From NCBI RefSeq assembly GCF_014646355.1, contig NZ_BMNH01000015.1, positions 62,001 to 126,000 of the forward strand: DNA of 64,000 bases, read 5' to 3'. The position numbers and the translations under genes are program-made. Under the pieces are notes generated by a model that made no database searches, had not been told where the DNA came from, and worked only from the letters and a program-made list of their open reading frames with translations. Of the stretch, positions 42,340-51,654 are shown one piece after another; the stretch's first letter is position 1; every line of letters begins with the position of its first letter. This DNA is from Nonomuraea cavernae (lineage in GTDB: Bacteria; Actinomycetota; Actinomycetes; Streptosporangiales; Streptosporangiaceae).

Positions 42340-44514
42340 ATGCCTTCCTTCGCGCCGCTCAGACCCGGAGATCCGCCACGCCTGGCCGGCCTCGATCTCC
42401 TCGGCAGGCTCGGCGAGGGCGGGCAAGGGGTCGTCTACCTGGCCAAGGACCCCTCCGGCGAGCACGTCGCCGTCAAGTGGCTGCGGGCCGACCAGGCGGC
42501 CGACGAGGTGAGCGTCGAACGGTTCCTGCGCGAGGTGCAGGTGGCTCAGCGGGTGGCGCCGTTCTGCACGGCGGCCGTTCTGGGCACCGGCATCGAACAC
42601 CAGCGGCCCTACATCGTCAGTGAGTTCATCGAGGGGCCGTCGCTGCAGCAGGTCGTGCAGCGGGAGGGGCCGCGCACCGGCTCCTCGCTGCACCGCCTGG
42701 CCGTCGGCACGGCCACCGCGCTGGCCGCGATCCACCAGGCCGGCATCGTGCACCGCGACTTCAAGCCGGCCAACGTGATCCTCGGCACCGACGGGCCGCG
42801 GGTGATCGACTTCGGCATCGCGCGGGCGCTCGACGCCACCTCGACGATCAGCGGCATGCCGGTCGGCACCCCTTCGTACATGCCGCCCGAGCAGATCATG
42901 GGACACACCGTCGGGCCGGCCGCCGACCTGTTCTCGTGGGCCGGGACGATGGTGTTCGCCGCGTCCAGCCGGGCGCCGTTCGGCAGCGACACCATGCCCG
43001 CGGTGCTCAACCGGGTGCTCAACCAGGATCCCGACGTGGGCGTGCTCGACGGGCCGCTGCGCGACGTGGTGCTCGACTGCCTGGCCAAGGACCCTGCCCG
43101 CCGGCCGACGGCCGAGCAGGTGATCATGCGCTTACTGCAGCGCGCCGCGCCCAACCCGGGCATCCTCGCCCAGGCGGCCGCCGCCGCGACCCCCTCGGCG
43201 CCGTACCCGGCGGCACCACCGCACCCGACGCCCCCGGCAGCGCACCCGGCACCGCACCCGACGCCGACACCGCACCCGGCGCATCCGGCGCCGTCTCGGC
43301 ACCCGATGGCCTCGGGGTCGCCGATGGGGTCCACGCCGGTGGCATTCCCGGCGCCCGCGAGGTCCTCGATGCCGCCCGGAGCGTATCCCGGGTCTTCGAC
43401 CTCCTTTCCCACGCACCACCGGCCGGGGTTCCCGCCACCCCGCAAGGGCAGGGGCCCGATCATCATCGGTGTGACGGTGGCCGTCGCGGTGCTCATGCTG
43501 GCGGCCGTGGCGGTGGTCGTCTCGCGGCAGCGGCCCCCGGTCGCGGCCCTTTCGGCCACGCCGCGACCGACGACGACACAGCAGCGCGAGACCCCCACGG
43601 CGGTGCCGGCCGACCCGGTCAAGCGCAAACTGCCCGGTGGCGCGATCACGCTCTACGAGCACCCGGCTGACGCCATCACCCTCACCTCGTACGAGATCTA
43701 CGACAAGAAGTCCGAGGAGTGGCAGGACTACGCCAGGAAGTCACTGCGCGGCACGTTCATCAAGTACGCCGACAACTGGGAGTCACTCGTCTCGCCAGAC
43801 GGTCACCGCCTGGCCACCAGGGGCCGCACCTACACCTCCGACGACTACGACTCGATCGTCATCACCGACCGGCGCTCGGGCGCCAGGTCCACCGTCAAGA
43901 CCGTGCGCGAGCCGCTGATCAGCAGCCTGCGTTCCTGGTCCAAGGACGGCTCGAAGCTCCTGCTCAACATCGAGCGGAAGAAGGGCGACGACTGGCTCTA
44001 CCTGGGCTTCGTCCTCATCGACGTGGCCGAGGCCAAGGCCACCGTGGTCAACGTGGCCGACAACGCGATCCGCGGCTCCTCCTTCGGCTGGGACGGCGAG
44101 GAGAAGGGCGTGGTCAACGTCTACGGCAAGGACGAGGGCCTGCGCTTCTTCGACGCCGCGGGCAAGGCGGTCCGCGACGCGCCCGCCGTCGGCACGCTGG
44201 CCTCGGGCACGCAGGACCTCTTCTCCCCTTCCGGCAAGCTGTTCGTGACCAACTGCCCCGAGGGCGTCGGCCGCGACCACTGCCTCTGGGACTCAGCCAC
44301 CGGCGTCCGGGTCCGGGCGTTCTCCTCCGACTGCGACAAGATCCTCGGCTGGTACGACGAGACCCACCTGTTCTGCTGGGAGCAGAGCAACGCCAGCAAC
44401 GACGAGGTCCAGGTCGTCGGCTTCGACGGCGAGCTGGTGCGCAAGCTGCTGGAGATCCCCGACGAGCTGGAGCTGAGTCCCGTCTTCACCGTCAACCCGG
44501 CCCGGGGCTCCTGA
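42340..44514 (+). CDS. Transmembrane Ser/Thr protein kinase with extracellular sensor domain
   Basis: A 724-residue PknB-type kinase. The kinase domain (about 15-270) has glycine loop GEGGQG, Lys46 in VAVKWL, the catalytic Asp140 in HRDFKPAN (normally HRDLKPEN-like) and Asp157 in IDFGIA. A Pro/His/Ala-rich juxtamembrane linker (280-370) is followed by one membrane helix (373-394). The outer ~320 residues contain beta-propeller-like repeats (KLFVTNCPEG, DKILGWYDETHLFCWEQS). It probably senses an extracellular signal. The next gene, a secreted beta-propeller protein, begins 32 bases later and may be its partner. Confidence 0.92.
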   Translation: MPSFAPLRPGDPPRLAGLDLLGRLGEGGQGVVYLAKDPSGEHVAVKWLRADQAADEVSVERFLREVQVAQRVAPFCTAAVLGTGIEHQRPYIVSEFIEGPSLQQVVQREGPRTGSSLHRLAVGTATALAAIHQAGIVHRDFKPANVILGTDGPRVIDFGIARALDATSTISGMPVGTPSYMPPEQIMGHTVGPAADLFSWAGTMVFAASSRAPFGSDTMPAVLNRVLNQDPDVGVLDGPLRDVVLDCLAKDPARRPTAEQVIMRLLQRAAPNPGILAQAAAAATPSAPYPAAPPHPTPPAAHPAPHPTPTPHPAHPAPSRHPMASGSPMGSTPVAFPAPARSSMPPGAYPGSSTSFPTHHRPGFPPPRKGRGPIIIGVTVAVAVLMLAAVAVVVSRQRPPVAALSATPRPTTTQQRETPTAVPADPVKRKLPGGAITLYEHPADAITLTSYEIYDKKSEEWQDYARKSLRGTFIKYADNWESLVSPDGHRLATRGRTYTSDDYDSIVITDRRSGARSTVKTVREPLISSLRSWSKDGSKLLLNIERKKGDDWLYLGFVLIDVAEAKATVVNVADNAIRGSSFGWDGEEKGVVNVYGKDEGLRFFDAAGKAVRDAPAVGTLASGTQDLFSPSGKLFVTNCPEGVGRDHCLWDSATGVRVRAFSSDCDKILGWYDETHLFCWEQSNASNDEVQVVGFDGELVRKLLEIPDELELSPVFTVNPARGS

Positions 44515-44546
44515 ACCACCCGGCCGCGGAATCCGTCAATGTGGTC

Positions 44547-46580
44547 ATGAAGCCGCCGATCCGTACGGCACTGGTCGCCACAGTCCTCGCGACCACCGCC
44601 GCCTGCACCTCCGCCACCCCGCCGCTCCCGAAGCAGCGGCTGGAGGCCGTACGTCTCGTCTCCTACAGCGACTGCGACGAGCTGCTGGCCGGGCTGCGCG
44701 AGCGCGCGGCGAAGAGCGTCGGCGCGTGGGGCTTCGGCGGGCCCCAGGTGAAGTATCTGGCACGTGACACCGCGATGGCCGTGCCCGAGGCCAAGGTCTC
44801 GCTCACTCCCGAGCACTCCACGACGAACGTGCACGAGGCGGGCGTGGACGAGCCCGACCTGGTCAAGACCGACGGGGACCGGGTCATCACGGCCGGCAAC
44901 GGCGTACTGCGCGTCATCGACACGGCGACCAGGAAGGTCACCGCCTCGCTGGACCTGAACGGCGGCAAGGAGCCGACCTACCAGCCCGCCGACCTGCTCG
45001 TCTCGGGCGATCGGGCGCTGGTGCTGATGCGGGGCGGCGGCATGGTGTTCGACGCCGTCGTGCCGATGAGCGAGACCAGATACCTGCTCGTGGACCTGTC
45101 CGGGCAGCTCAAGGTGCTCGCCACGATCAAGCCGGACGGCGAGTACGTCGACGCCCGGATGGTCGGCTCGACCGTGCGGCTGGTCACCCGGAGCCAGCCT
45201 GCCATCACGTTCCCCCGGCCCCCCGACGCCACCTCGGAGGCCGAGCGCAGGAAGCTCAACCAGGCCGCGGTACGGCAGGCGTCGCTGGACGCGTGGCTGC
45301 CCAAGGTCGAGATCACCGACGCGTCCGGCGCCACCAGGAAGGACTCGGTGCCCTGCGAGCGGGTCAGCCACCCGGCCGACTACACCGGCGCCTCGCTGCT
45401 CACCCTGCACACGATCGACCTGGCCCAGGGCGTCACGGCGGCCGGCACCGACCCGATCAGCCTGGCGGCCGACGGCGACATCGTCTACGGCACCGGCCAG
45501 AGCCTGTACGTGGCCAGCAACCCGCACTGGTGGCGGCCCATGCAGCCGATGGTCGTGGAGGACGCCCCGATCACCGAGCCGACCCCCTCGGAGCCCAGCC
45601 CACGCACCACGTCCACCTCGGCCAGCACGTCCACCTCGGCCACCTCAGCCAGCACGTCCAGCTCGGCCACCTCGGCCACTTCGCCCACCGAGTCCGCGCC
45701 GGCCGAGGGCAAGGTCAAGCCCACTCTGGCGCCGACTCCCACGGAACCGCCGGAGGAGACCGAGGTGCACCGGTTCGACCTGGGCAAGCCCGGCGCCCCC
45801 TCCTACGTTGCCTCCGGCAAGGTGCCCGGCCGGCTGCTGAACCAGTACTCCCTGTCGGAGCACGACGGCCACCTCCGCATCGCCACCACCCTCACCTCCA
45901 CCGACCAGCGGCCCAGCTCCAGCAGCGTCTACGTGCTGGAGGCCGCCGGCATGCGCAGGGTGGGCGAGGTCGGCGGGCTCGGCAAGGGCGAGCAGATCTA
46001 CTCGGTCCGCTTCATCGGCCCGGTCGGCTACTGCGTCACGTTCAAGCAGGTGGACCCGCTCTACACGATCGACCTGCGCGACCCGGCCGAACCCCGCGTG
46101 ACGGGCGAGCTGAAGATCACCGGCTACTCCGCCTACCTGCACCCGGCGGGCGACGGGCGGCTGATCGGCATCGGCCAGGAGGCCAGCGAGCAGGGCCGGA
46201 CGCTCGGCACGCAGGTGTCGCTGTTCGACGTGAGCGACCCGGCCGGCCCGCGCCGGCTTTCGCAGCTGTTCCAGAAGGACTCGGGTTCCGAGGCCGAGTG
46301 GAACCCGCACGCGTTCCTGTACTGGCCGAAGACGGGCCTGTCGGTCATCCCGCTCAGCGACCACACCGGCCGCCAGGGCGCCATGGCGCTGAAGATCGAC
46401 GACTCCGCGGTCACCAAGCTCGGCCTGATCGAGCATCCCCTGGATCGCAGGAACGGCTACCAGCCCGGCATCGAGCGCTCGATGGTCGTCGGCGACTCCA
46501 TCTGGACCGTCTCCCAGAGCGGTGTCCAGGTGAACGACGCCACCTCGCTGGCCCGGCAGGCGTGGATCCCGATGAACTGA
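44547..46580 (+). CDS. Secreted beta-propeller lipoprotein-like protein
   Basis: A 677-residue extracytoplasmic protein. The N terminus MKPPIRTALVATVLATTAAC is a signal peptide ending in a lipobox-like TAAC (Cys20), so it is probably membrane-anchored. Most of the rest matches the secreted beta-propeller domain family, with HEAGVDEPDLVKTDGDRV and the late FLYWPKTGLSVIPL as recognisable stretches. A Ser/Thr-rich linker around residues 350-395 is encoded by imperfect tandem repeats. It follows the membrane kinase closely in the same direction and ends in a hairpin, suggesting a kinase plus outer-surface partner. Confidence 0.82.
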   Translation: MKPPIRTALVATVLATTAACTSATPPLPKQRLEAVRLVSYSDCDELLAGLRERAAKSVGAWGFGGPQVKYLARDTAMAVPEAKVSLTPEHSTTNVHEAGVDEPDLVKTDGDRVITAGNGVLRVIDTATRKVTASLDLNGGKEPTYQPADLLVSGDRALVLMRGGGMVFDAVVPMSETRYLLVDLSGQLKVLATIKPDGEYVDARMVGSTVRLVTRSQPAITFPRPPDATSEAERRKLNQAAVRQASLDAWLPKVEITDASGATRKDSVPCERVSHPADYTGASLLTLHTIDLAQGVTAAGTDPISLAADGDIVYGTGQSLYVASNPHWWRPMQPMVVEDAPITEPTPSEPSPRTTSTSASTSTSATSASTSSSATSATSPTESAPAEGKVKPTLAPTPTEPPEETEVHRFDLGKPGAPSYVASGKVPGRLLNQYSLSEHDGHLRIATTLTSTDQRPSSSSVYVLEAAGMRRVGEVGGLGKGEQIYSVRFIGPVGYCVTFKQVDPLYTIDLRDPAEPRVTGELKITGYSAYLHPAGDGRLIGIGQEASEQGRTLGTQVSLFDVSDPAGPRRLSQLFQKDSGSEAEWNPHAFLYWPKTGLSVIPLSDHTGRQGAMALKIDDSAVTKLGLIEHPLDRRNGYQPGIERSMVVGDSIWTVSQSGVQVNDATSLARQAWIPMN

Positions 46581-46600
46581 CACCCCTCCGATCTGGAAGT

Positions 46601-46625
46601 GCGCCGTTCCCCAGGGGCGGCGCCC
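46601..46625 (+). terminator. Hairpin after beta-propeller gene
   Basis: GCGCCG at 46601-46606 pairs with 46618-46623, and the inner CCCC with GGGG, followed by CCTTTC. It lies 20 bases after the stop codon at 46578-46580. Confidence 0.5.
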
Positions 46626-46698
46626 TTTCATATGGACACAGTCCCACAAATAATGAAAAATCCACTGACACTTTGTAGTTCGGGCCGGGCGGTGCGGC

Positions 46699-47880
46699 AT
46701 GCCTTTCGTGGGACGGCAGCGCGAGCTGCGCCAGTTGACGGCGGCTCTCAGCCGCCCGCCCGTCGTCATCCTGATCGAGGGCGAGGCGGGCGTCGGCAAG
46801 ACCCGCCTCCTGCACGAGCTGGCCGGACACCCCATGCTGATCGGTCGCTGCCACCCGATGCGATTCCCGTACGGCCCGATCGTCGAGGCGCTGCGGGACA
46901 CCTGCCCACCCGCCGACCTCAACCCGGTCACCGGCGCGTTACGCCCTTTCTTACCCGAGTTCGCCCAGCTGCTGCCGCCCGCCCCGCCTCCGCTCCCGGA
47001 TCCGCAGGTCGAGCGGCATCGTCTGTTCAGGGCCGTGCTGTCGCTGCTCGGCTCGCTGCAGCCGATCACGCTGGTGGTCGAGGACGCGCACTGGGTGGAC
47101 CCCGGCACCAGGCAACTGCTCGCCTTCCTGGCCCGCTGCCTGCCCGAGGCGGTCAACCTGGTGGTCACCTACCGGGCCGAGGACCTCGCCCATCCGGTGG
47201 CCGAGCTGCTCGCCCACCTGCCGCCGCACATCGACCACGCCGAGCTCGCGCTGGCACCGCTCGACGCCGGGGAGACCGCGCTGCTGGCCGGGCACCTGCT
47301 CCCCGAGCCGCGTGACCTGTGGCCGCTCACCCGGGGCGTGCCGTTCGCGGTCGAGGAACTGGCCCGGATGCTCGCCGAGGGCCGGGAGCCGGGCACGCCG
47401 CCCGCGCTGCGCGACGCCGTACTCCTCAAGCTCGGCTCGCTGCCGCTCGCGGCCCGCCGGCTCGTGCAGGCTGCGGCCGTGCTGCCGGAGCCGACCGGTC
47501 AACGGACACTGACCGCCGTCGCGGGGGTGCCGCCCGAACAGGGCGAACGCGGCCTGGCCGAAGCCGTACGGCGCGGCCTGCTGTGGGAGTCGCCCCCCGG
47601 CAGGTACGGCCTGCGCCAGCCGCTGACCCGGCAGGCCCTGTGCGACTCGATCACCCCTGCGGCGCGGCGCCGGCTGAACCGCCGGATCGACGGCCCGCCC
47701 CAGCCGCAGGGCACCCTGTCGCCCCGGGAGGAGCAGGTCGTCAGGCTGGCCGCCGACGGGCTGACGAACCGGGAGATCGCCGAGGACCTGTTCCTGTCAC
47801 CCCGGACGGTCGAGGTGCACGTGGCCAACGCGCTGCGCAAACTCGGCCTGAGCTCACGCAGGCAACTACGCACTACGTAG
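46699..47880 (+). CDS. Short ATP-binding LuxR-family regulator
   Basis: A 393-residue LAL-like regulator without the long TPR part. The ATPase region has Walker A GEAGVGKT (28-35) and the Walker B-like LVVEDAHWVD; a linker of only ~60 residues leads to the C-terminal LuxR HTH (LSPREEQVVRLAADGLTNREIA). At less than half the usual LAL length it still has both functional ends. An AT-rich promoter region lies upstream (46625-46690). It directly precedes an S8 protease gene with a palindromic site between them, so that gene is a likely target. Confidence 0.87.
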   Translation: MPFVGRQRELRQLTAALSRPPVVILIEGEAGVGKTRLLHELAGHPMLIGRCHPMRFPYGPIVEALRDTCPPADLNPVTGALRPFLPEFAQLLPPAPPPLPDPQVERHRLFRAVLSLLGSLQPITLVVEDAHWVDPGTRQLLAFLARCLPEAVNLVVTYRAEDLAHPVAELLAHLPPHIDHAELALAPLDAGETALLAGHLLPEPRDLWPLTRGVPFAVEELARMLAEGREPGTPPALRDAVLLKLGSLPLAARRLVQAAAVLPEPTGQRTLTAVAGVPPEQGERGLAEAVRRGLLWESPPGRYGLRQPLTRQALCDSITPAARRRLNRRIDGPPQPQGTLSPREEQVVRLAADGLTNREIAEDLFLSPRTVEVHVANALRKLGLSSRRQLRTT

Positions 47881-47885
47881 TCGCA

Positions 47886-47904
47886 ATACGTGTGCTTTAC
47901 GTAT
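47886..47904. promoter_or_regulatory. Inverted repeat ATACGT-N7-ACGTAT upstream of S8 protease
   Basis: The arms 47886-47891 and 47899-47904 are complementary, and a CTACGTAG palindrome lies just upstream across the LuxR stop codon. The TACGTA within it could also serve as a -10 element for the protease gene (start 47977). It is a candidate binding site for the LuxR protein encoded next door. Confidence 0.4.
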
Positions 47905-47976
47905 GGCCGGGAGCCTGATTTGGGCTCATGTTTTCAATGGTCCCCATCCGCCACCCCAGGAAGGGCTCACGCTGCC

Positions 47977-49767
47977 ATGCGACGACGCACCCCCCTGCTC
48001 GCGTTACTCGTCAGCGCGCTGGCGTTACTCATGACGCCGACCCCGATCCACGCCTCCGTCTCGGCCTCATCCTCGGCCGAGGAGGGCTCGTACATCGTCC
48101 AGCTCAACCCGGGCAAGCTGCGGGCGGCGCCACGAGCGACCGCCGAGGACCAGGTGAACCAGCTGGACGGCACACTCGTCGGCGTCTACGAGCACGCCTT
48201 CAAGGGCTACACCGCCCGCCTCACCCCGGCCGCCGCCGAGGCGCTCCGGAAGAACCCGAACGTGCTCACCGTCGAGCCTGACGCCGAGGTCGTGGCGTTC
48301 CCGCAGACCACGCCGACGGGCGTGCGGCGGATCTTCGGCCCGAGCAACCCCAACCTGGACATCGACGGCGTGGACGACGTCCGCATCGACGTGGACGTGG
48401 CCGTCGTCGACACCGGGGTGGACTTCGACCACCCCGACCTGAACGTGGTCGCCAGGGCCAACTGCACGACCGGCTCGTGCGTGAACAACTCCGGTGACGA
48501 CGACAACGGTCACGGCTCGCACGTCGCGGGCACCGTCGGCGCCATCGACAACACGATCGGCCCGGTGGGCGTCGCGCCCGGCGCGCGCATCCACGGCGTC
48601 AAGGTGCTCAACTCGGCCGGTTCCGGCACCCTCGCGGCCATCGCCGCCGGAATCGACTGGGTGGTCGCCCGCGCCTCGACCATCGAGGTCATCAACCTCA
48701 GCCTCGGCTGCAGCGGCTGCTCCAGCAGCGCGATCAGCACGGCCATCACGAACGCCGTCAACGCCGGCGTGGTCGTCGTCGTCGCGGCGGGCAACAGCAG
48801 CGCGAACGCGTCGTCGTTCTTCCCGGCCAACCACGCCGACGTGATCACCGTCTCGGCGATGACCGACAACGACGGCCTGCCCGGCGGCCAGGGCGGCAGC
48901 ACGCTGTCGTGCCGCACCGAGACCGACCAGGACGACACGCTGGCGTCCTACTCCAACTACGGCACCACCGTGGAGATCACCGCTCCCGGCACCTGCATCT
49001 ACTCCACCTGGATGAACGGCGGCTACAACACCATCAGCGGCACCTCGATGGCCAGCCCGCACGTCGCGGGCGCCGCGGGCATCCTCACCTCGGGCGCCAA
49101 CAAGCCGACGACCAGGGCCGGCTCGCTGGCCGTACGGACCGAGCTGATCGCCACCGGCAACTCCAACTGGACCGACGACTCCACCGACGGCGTCAAGGAA
49201 CCGCTGCTCGACGTGCACGACGCGACCCGCTTCCCGCCGACAACCGGCGGCAACCGGCCGCCGACGGCGTCGTTCACCTCGTCGTGCACCCAGCTGGCCT
49301 GCTCCTTCAACGGCTCCGGCTCCAGCGACCCTGATGGCACGATCGCCTCGTACGCGTGGAACTTCGGCGACGGCTCCACCGGCACCGGCGCCACGGCGAC
49401 CCACACGTACGGCACCGCGGGCACCTACACGGTCACCCTCACCGTGACCGACAACGCGGGCGCCACCGCCTCCACCACCAGGCAGGTCACGGCGGGCACC
49501 CCGGCCAACCAGCCACCGGTGGCCAACTTCACGCAGACCTGCCAGGCGATCCTGTTCTGGCGCTACTGCAACTTCAACGGCTCGTCCTCGTCGGACGCCG
49601 ACGGCACGATCGCGTCGTACGCCTGGAACTTCGGCGACGGCTCGACCGGCACCGGCGCGACCAACCAGCACTTCTACAGCTCGGCCGGCGCGAAGACCGT
49701 CACCCTCACCGTGACGGACAATCTGGGCGCCACCGGCACGATCACCAAGACCGTGGCGGTTCCCTGA
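47977..49767 (+). CDS. Secreted S8 serine peptidase with two PKD domains
   Basis: A 596-residue exported protease. Residues 1-27 form a Sec signal peptide. An I9-type propeptide follows (YIVQLNPGKLRA to VEPDAEV). The catalytic triad is Asp145 (VAVVDTGVD), His179 (NGHGSHVAG) and Ser357 (SGTSMASPH). Two PKD domains (about 426-505 and 514-596) each contain the signature SYAWNFGDGSTGTGAT and VTLTVTDN; their Cys pairs suggest disulfides. PKD domains usually bind extracellular proteins or polysaccharides. It is probably under the LuxR regulator upstream. Confidence 0.94.
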   Translation: MRRRTPLLALLVSALALLMTPTPIHASVSASSSAEEGSYIVQLNPGKLRAAPRATAEDQVNQLDGTLVGVYEHAFKGYTARLTPAAAEALRKNPNVLTVEPDAEVVAFPQTTPTGVRRIFGPSNPNLDIDGVDDVRIDVDVAVVDTGVDFDHPDLNVVARANCTTGSCVNNSGDDDNGHGSHVAGTVGAIDNTIGPVGVAPGARIHGVKVLNSAGSGTLAAIAAGIDWVVARASTIEVINLSLGCSGCSSSAISTAITNAVNAGVVVVVAAGNSSANASSFFPANHADVITVSAMTDNDGLPGGQGGSTLSCRTETDQDDTLASYSNYGTTVEITAPGTCIYSTWMNGGYNTISGTSMASPHVAGAAGILTSGANKPTTRAGSLAVRTELIATGNSNWTDDSTDGVKEPLLDVHDATRFPPTTGGNRPPTASFTSSCTQLACSFNGSGSSDPDGTIASYAWNFGDGSTGTGATATHTYGTAGTYTVTLTVTDNAGATASTTRQVTAGTPANQPPVANFTQTCQAILFWRYCNFNGSSSSDADGTIASYAWNFGDGSTGTGATNQHFYSSAGAKTVTLTVTDNLGATGTITKTVAVP

Positions 49768-49779
49768 CCTTCGCGGATC

Positions 49780-49810
49780 GGGCGGCCCGTGCCGGTGGCG
49801 CGGGCCGCCC
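49780..49810. terminator. Shared terminator between converging protease and glpD genes
   Basis: A perfect 10-bp GC stem (49780-49789 and 49801-49810) with an 11-nt loop lies exactly between the two stop codons. Confidence 0.7.
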
Positions 49811-49811
49811 G

Positions 49812-51548
49812 TCAGGAGTGTTCGGGGATCGCGACGGGCACGATCTCGGGGGCGCCGAGCCTGATCGCGTCGGCGTCCTGGTCGGAGTCCTGCTCCTGGG
49901 AGAGCCGCTCGGCCTCCACCCGCTTGGTGAAGTACTCGACCTCCCGCTTGACCTGCTCGGTGTCCCAGTCGAGCGGCTCAGCCATCAGCTCGGCGGCCTC
50001 CTGCGCCACGGCCAGGCCGCGGTGGAAGGTCTCGATCGAGATGTGCGTCCGGCGGGTCAGCACGTCGTTCAGGTGCCGGGCCCCCTCGTGGGTGGCGGCG
50101 TAGACGACCTCGGCGCGCAGGTAGTCGTCGGCCCCACTGAGCGGCCTGGCCAGCGACGGATCACGGTCGATCAGCTCCAGCACCTCGTCGATCATCGAGC
50201 CGTACCTCTGCAGCAGGTGCTCGATCCGGGCGACGTGCAGCCCGGAGGTGTGCGCGAGGCGGTATCTGGAGTTCCACAACGCCTGGTAACCCTCGGCGCC
50301 GACCAGCGGGATCCGGTCGGTGCACGAGCGCGGCACCCGCTGGTCGAGCCCGTGGGCCACGGCGTCGACCGCGTCCTTGGCCATGACCCGGTAGGTCGTG
50401 TACTTTCCGCCCGCGATCATGACCAGCCCCGGCACCGGATGCGCCACCACGTGTTCGCGCGACAGCTTCGACGTCTCGTCGGACTCCCCCGACAACAACG
50501 GCCGCAGCCCGGCGTAGACGCCTTCGACGTCGTCGCGCGTCAGCGGCACCGACAGCACGGCGTTGACGTGGTCGAGCAGGTAGTCGATGTCGGCCCGGGA
50601 GGCGGCGGGATGCGCCTTGTCGAGCGTCCATTCGGTGTCGGTGGTGCCGATGATCCAGTGCCGCCCCCACGGGATCACGAAAAGAACCGATTTTTCGGTA
50701 CGAAGGATGATCCCGGTGAGGGAGTGAATCCGATCCCGGGGCACCAGCAGATGGATCCCCTTGGACGCCCGGACATGGATCTGGCCACGACCGCCCACGA
50801 GCTCCTGGATGTCGTCGGTCCACACCCCGGTGGCGTTGACCACCTGCTGCGCCCGGACCTCCAGCTCGCCGCCGCTCTCCAGGTCGCGCACGCGTACCCC
50901 GGTGACCCGCTCCCCCTCGCGCAGGAACCCCACGACCTGGGCCCGAGGCGCGATCGCCGCCCCGTAGGTGGCGGCGGTGCGCAGCATGGTCATCACATAT
51001 CGGGCGTCGTCCACCTGGGCGTCCCAGTATTGGACGGCCCCGGTGAACGCCGACTTCTTCAGCGCCGGAGCCAGCCGCAGCGCCCGGCTCCGCGACAGGT
51101 GCCGATGCCCCGGCACCCCACGCGCCACGCCGGTCGCGATCCCGAGCGTGTCGTAGAGCGCCACGCCGGCCCCCACGTAGGGGCGTTCCCACCCGAAGTG
51201 CGTCATCGGAAACAGGAAAGGCACCGGCCGCACCAGATGCGGCGCGATCCGCTGCAGGAGCAGGGCCCGTTCCTGGAGCGCCTCCCGTACGAGCTCGAAG
51301 TTGAGCTGTTCGAGATAGCGCAGACCGCCGTGGATCAGCTTCGACGACCGCGACGACGTGCCGGACGCGAAGTCACGCGCCTCGACCAGGCCCACGTCCA
51401 GCCCGCGCGTCGCGGCGTCGAGCGCGATGCCCGCGCCCACCACCCCGCCACCGACCACGACCACGTCCAGCTCCTGGGCGCCCATCCTGGTCAGTGCCGC
51501 CGCCCGCTCGACGGGCCCGAGCCGCGTCACGCCCCTTCCCGCCGTCAT
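49812..51548 (-). CDS. glpD: Aerobic glycerol-3-phosphate dehydrogenase
   Basis: A 578-residue FAD enzyme that oxidises glycerol-3-phosphate to dihydroxyacetone phosphate and feeds electrons to quinone at the membrane. It shows the FAD-binding VVVVGGGVVGAGIALDAATR, the GlpD signature SGTSSRSSKLIHGGLRYLEQ and IIGTTDTEW, and a C-terminal helical cap with LRAEVVYAATHEGARHLNDV. No glpF or glpK is adjacent. The divergent DeoR-type regulator is not next to its promoter, so control by it is uncertain. Confidence 0.95.
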   Translation of the reverse strand: MTAGRGVTRLGPVERAAALTRMGAQELDVVVVGGGVVGAGIALDAATRGLDVGLVEARDFASGTSSRSSKLIHGGLRYLEQLNFELVREALQERALLLQRIAPHLVRPVPFLFPMTHFGWERPYVGAGVALYDTLGIATGVARGVPGHRHLSRSRALRLAPALKKSAFTGAVQYWDAQVDDARYVMTMLRTAATYGAAIAPRAQVVGFLREGERVTGVRVRDLESGGELEVRAQQVVNATGVWTDDIQELVGGRGQIHVRASKGIHLLVPRDRIHSLTGIILRTEKSVLFVIPWGRHWIIGTTDTEWTLDKAHPAASRADIDYLLDHVNAVLSVPLTRDDVEGVYAGLRPLLSGESDETSKLSREHVVAHPVPGLVMIAGGKYTTYRVMAKDAVDAVAHGLDQRVPRSCTDRIPLVGAEGYQALWNSRYRLAHTSGLHVARIEHLLQRYGSMIDEVLELIDRDPSLARPLSGADDYLRAEVVYAATHEGARHLNDVLTRRTHISIETFHRGLAVAQEAAELMAEPLDWDTEQVKREVEYFTKRVEAERLSQEQDSDQDADAIRLGAPEIVPVAIPEHS

Positions 51549-51654
51549 AAACGCCCCCTGATATACGGCTATGTCGCCTTGCGCTCCATACCTACCCGCT
51601 CGGACAGCGCGATGTAACGCTTGCCCCGAGTCGACCCGAGACCATCGTGCCCCA

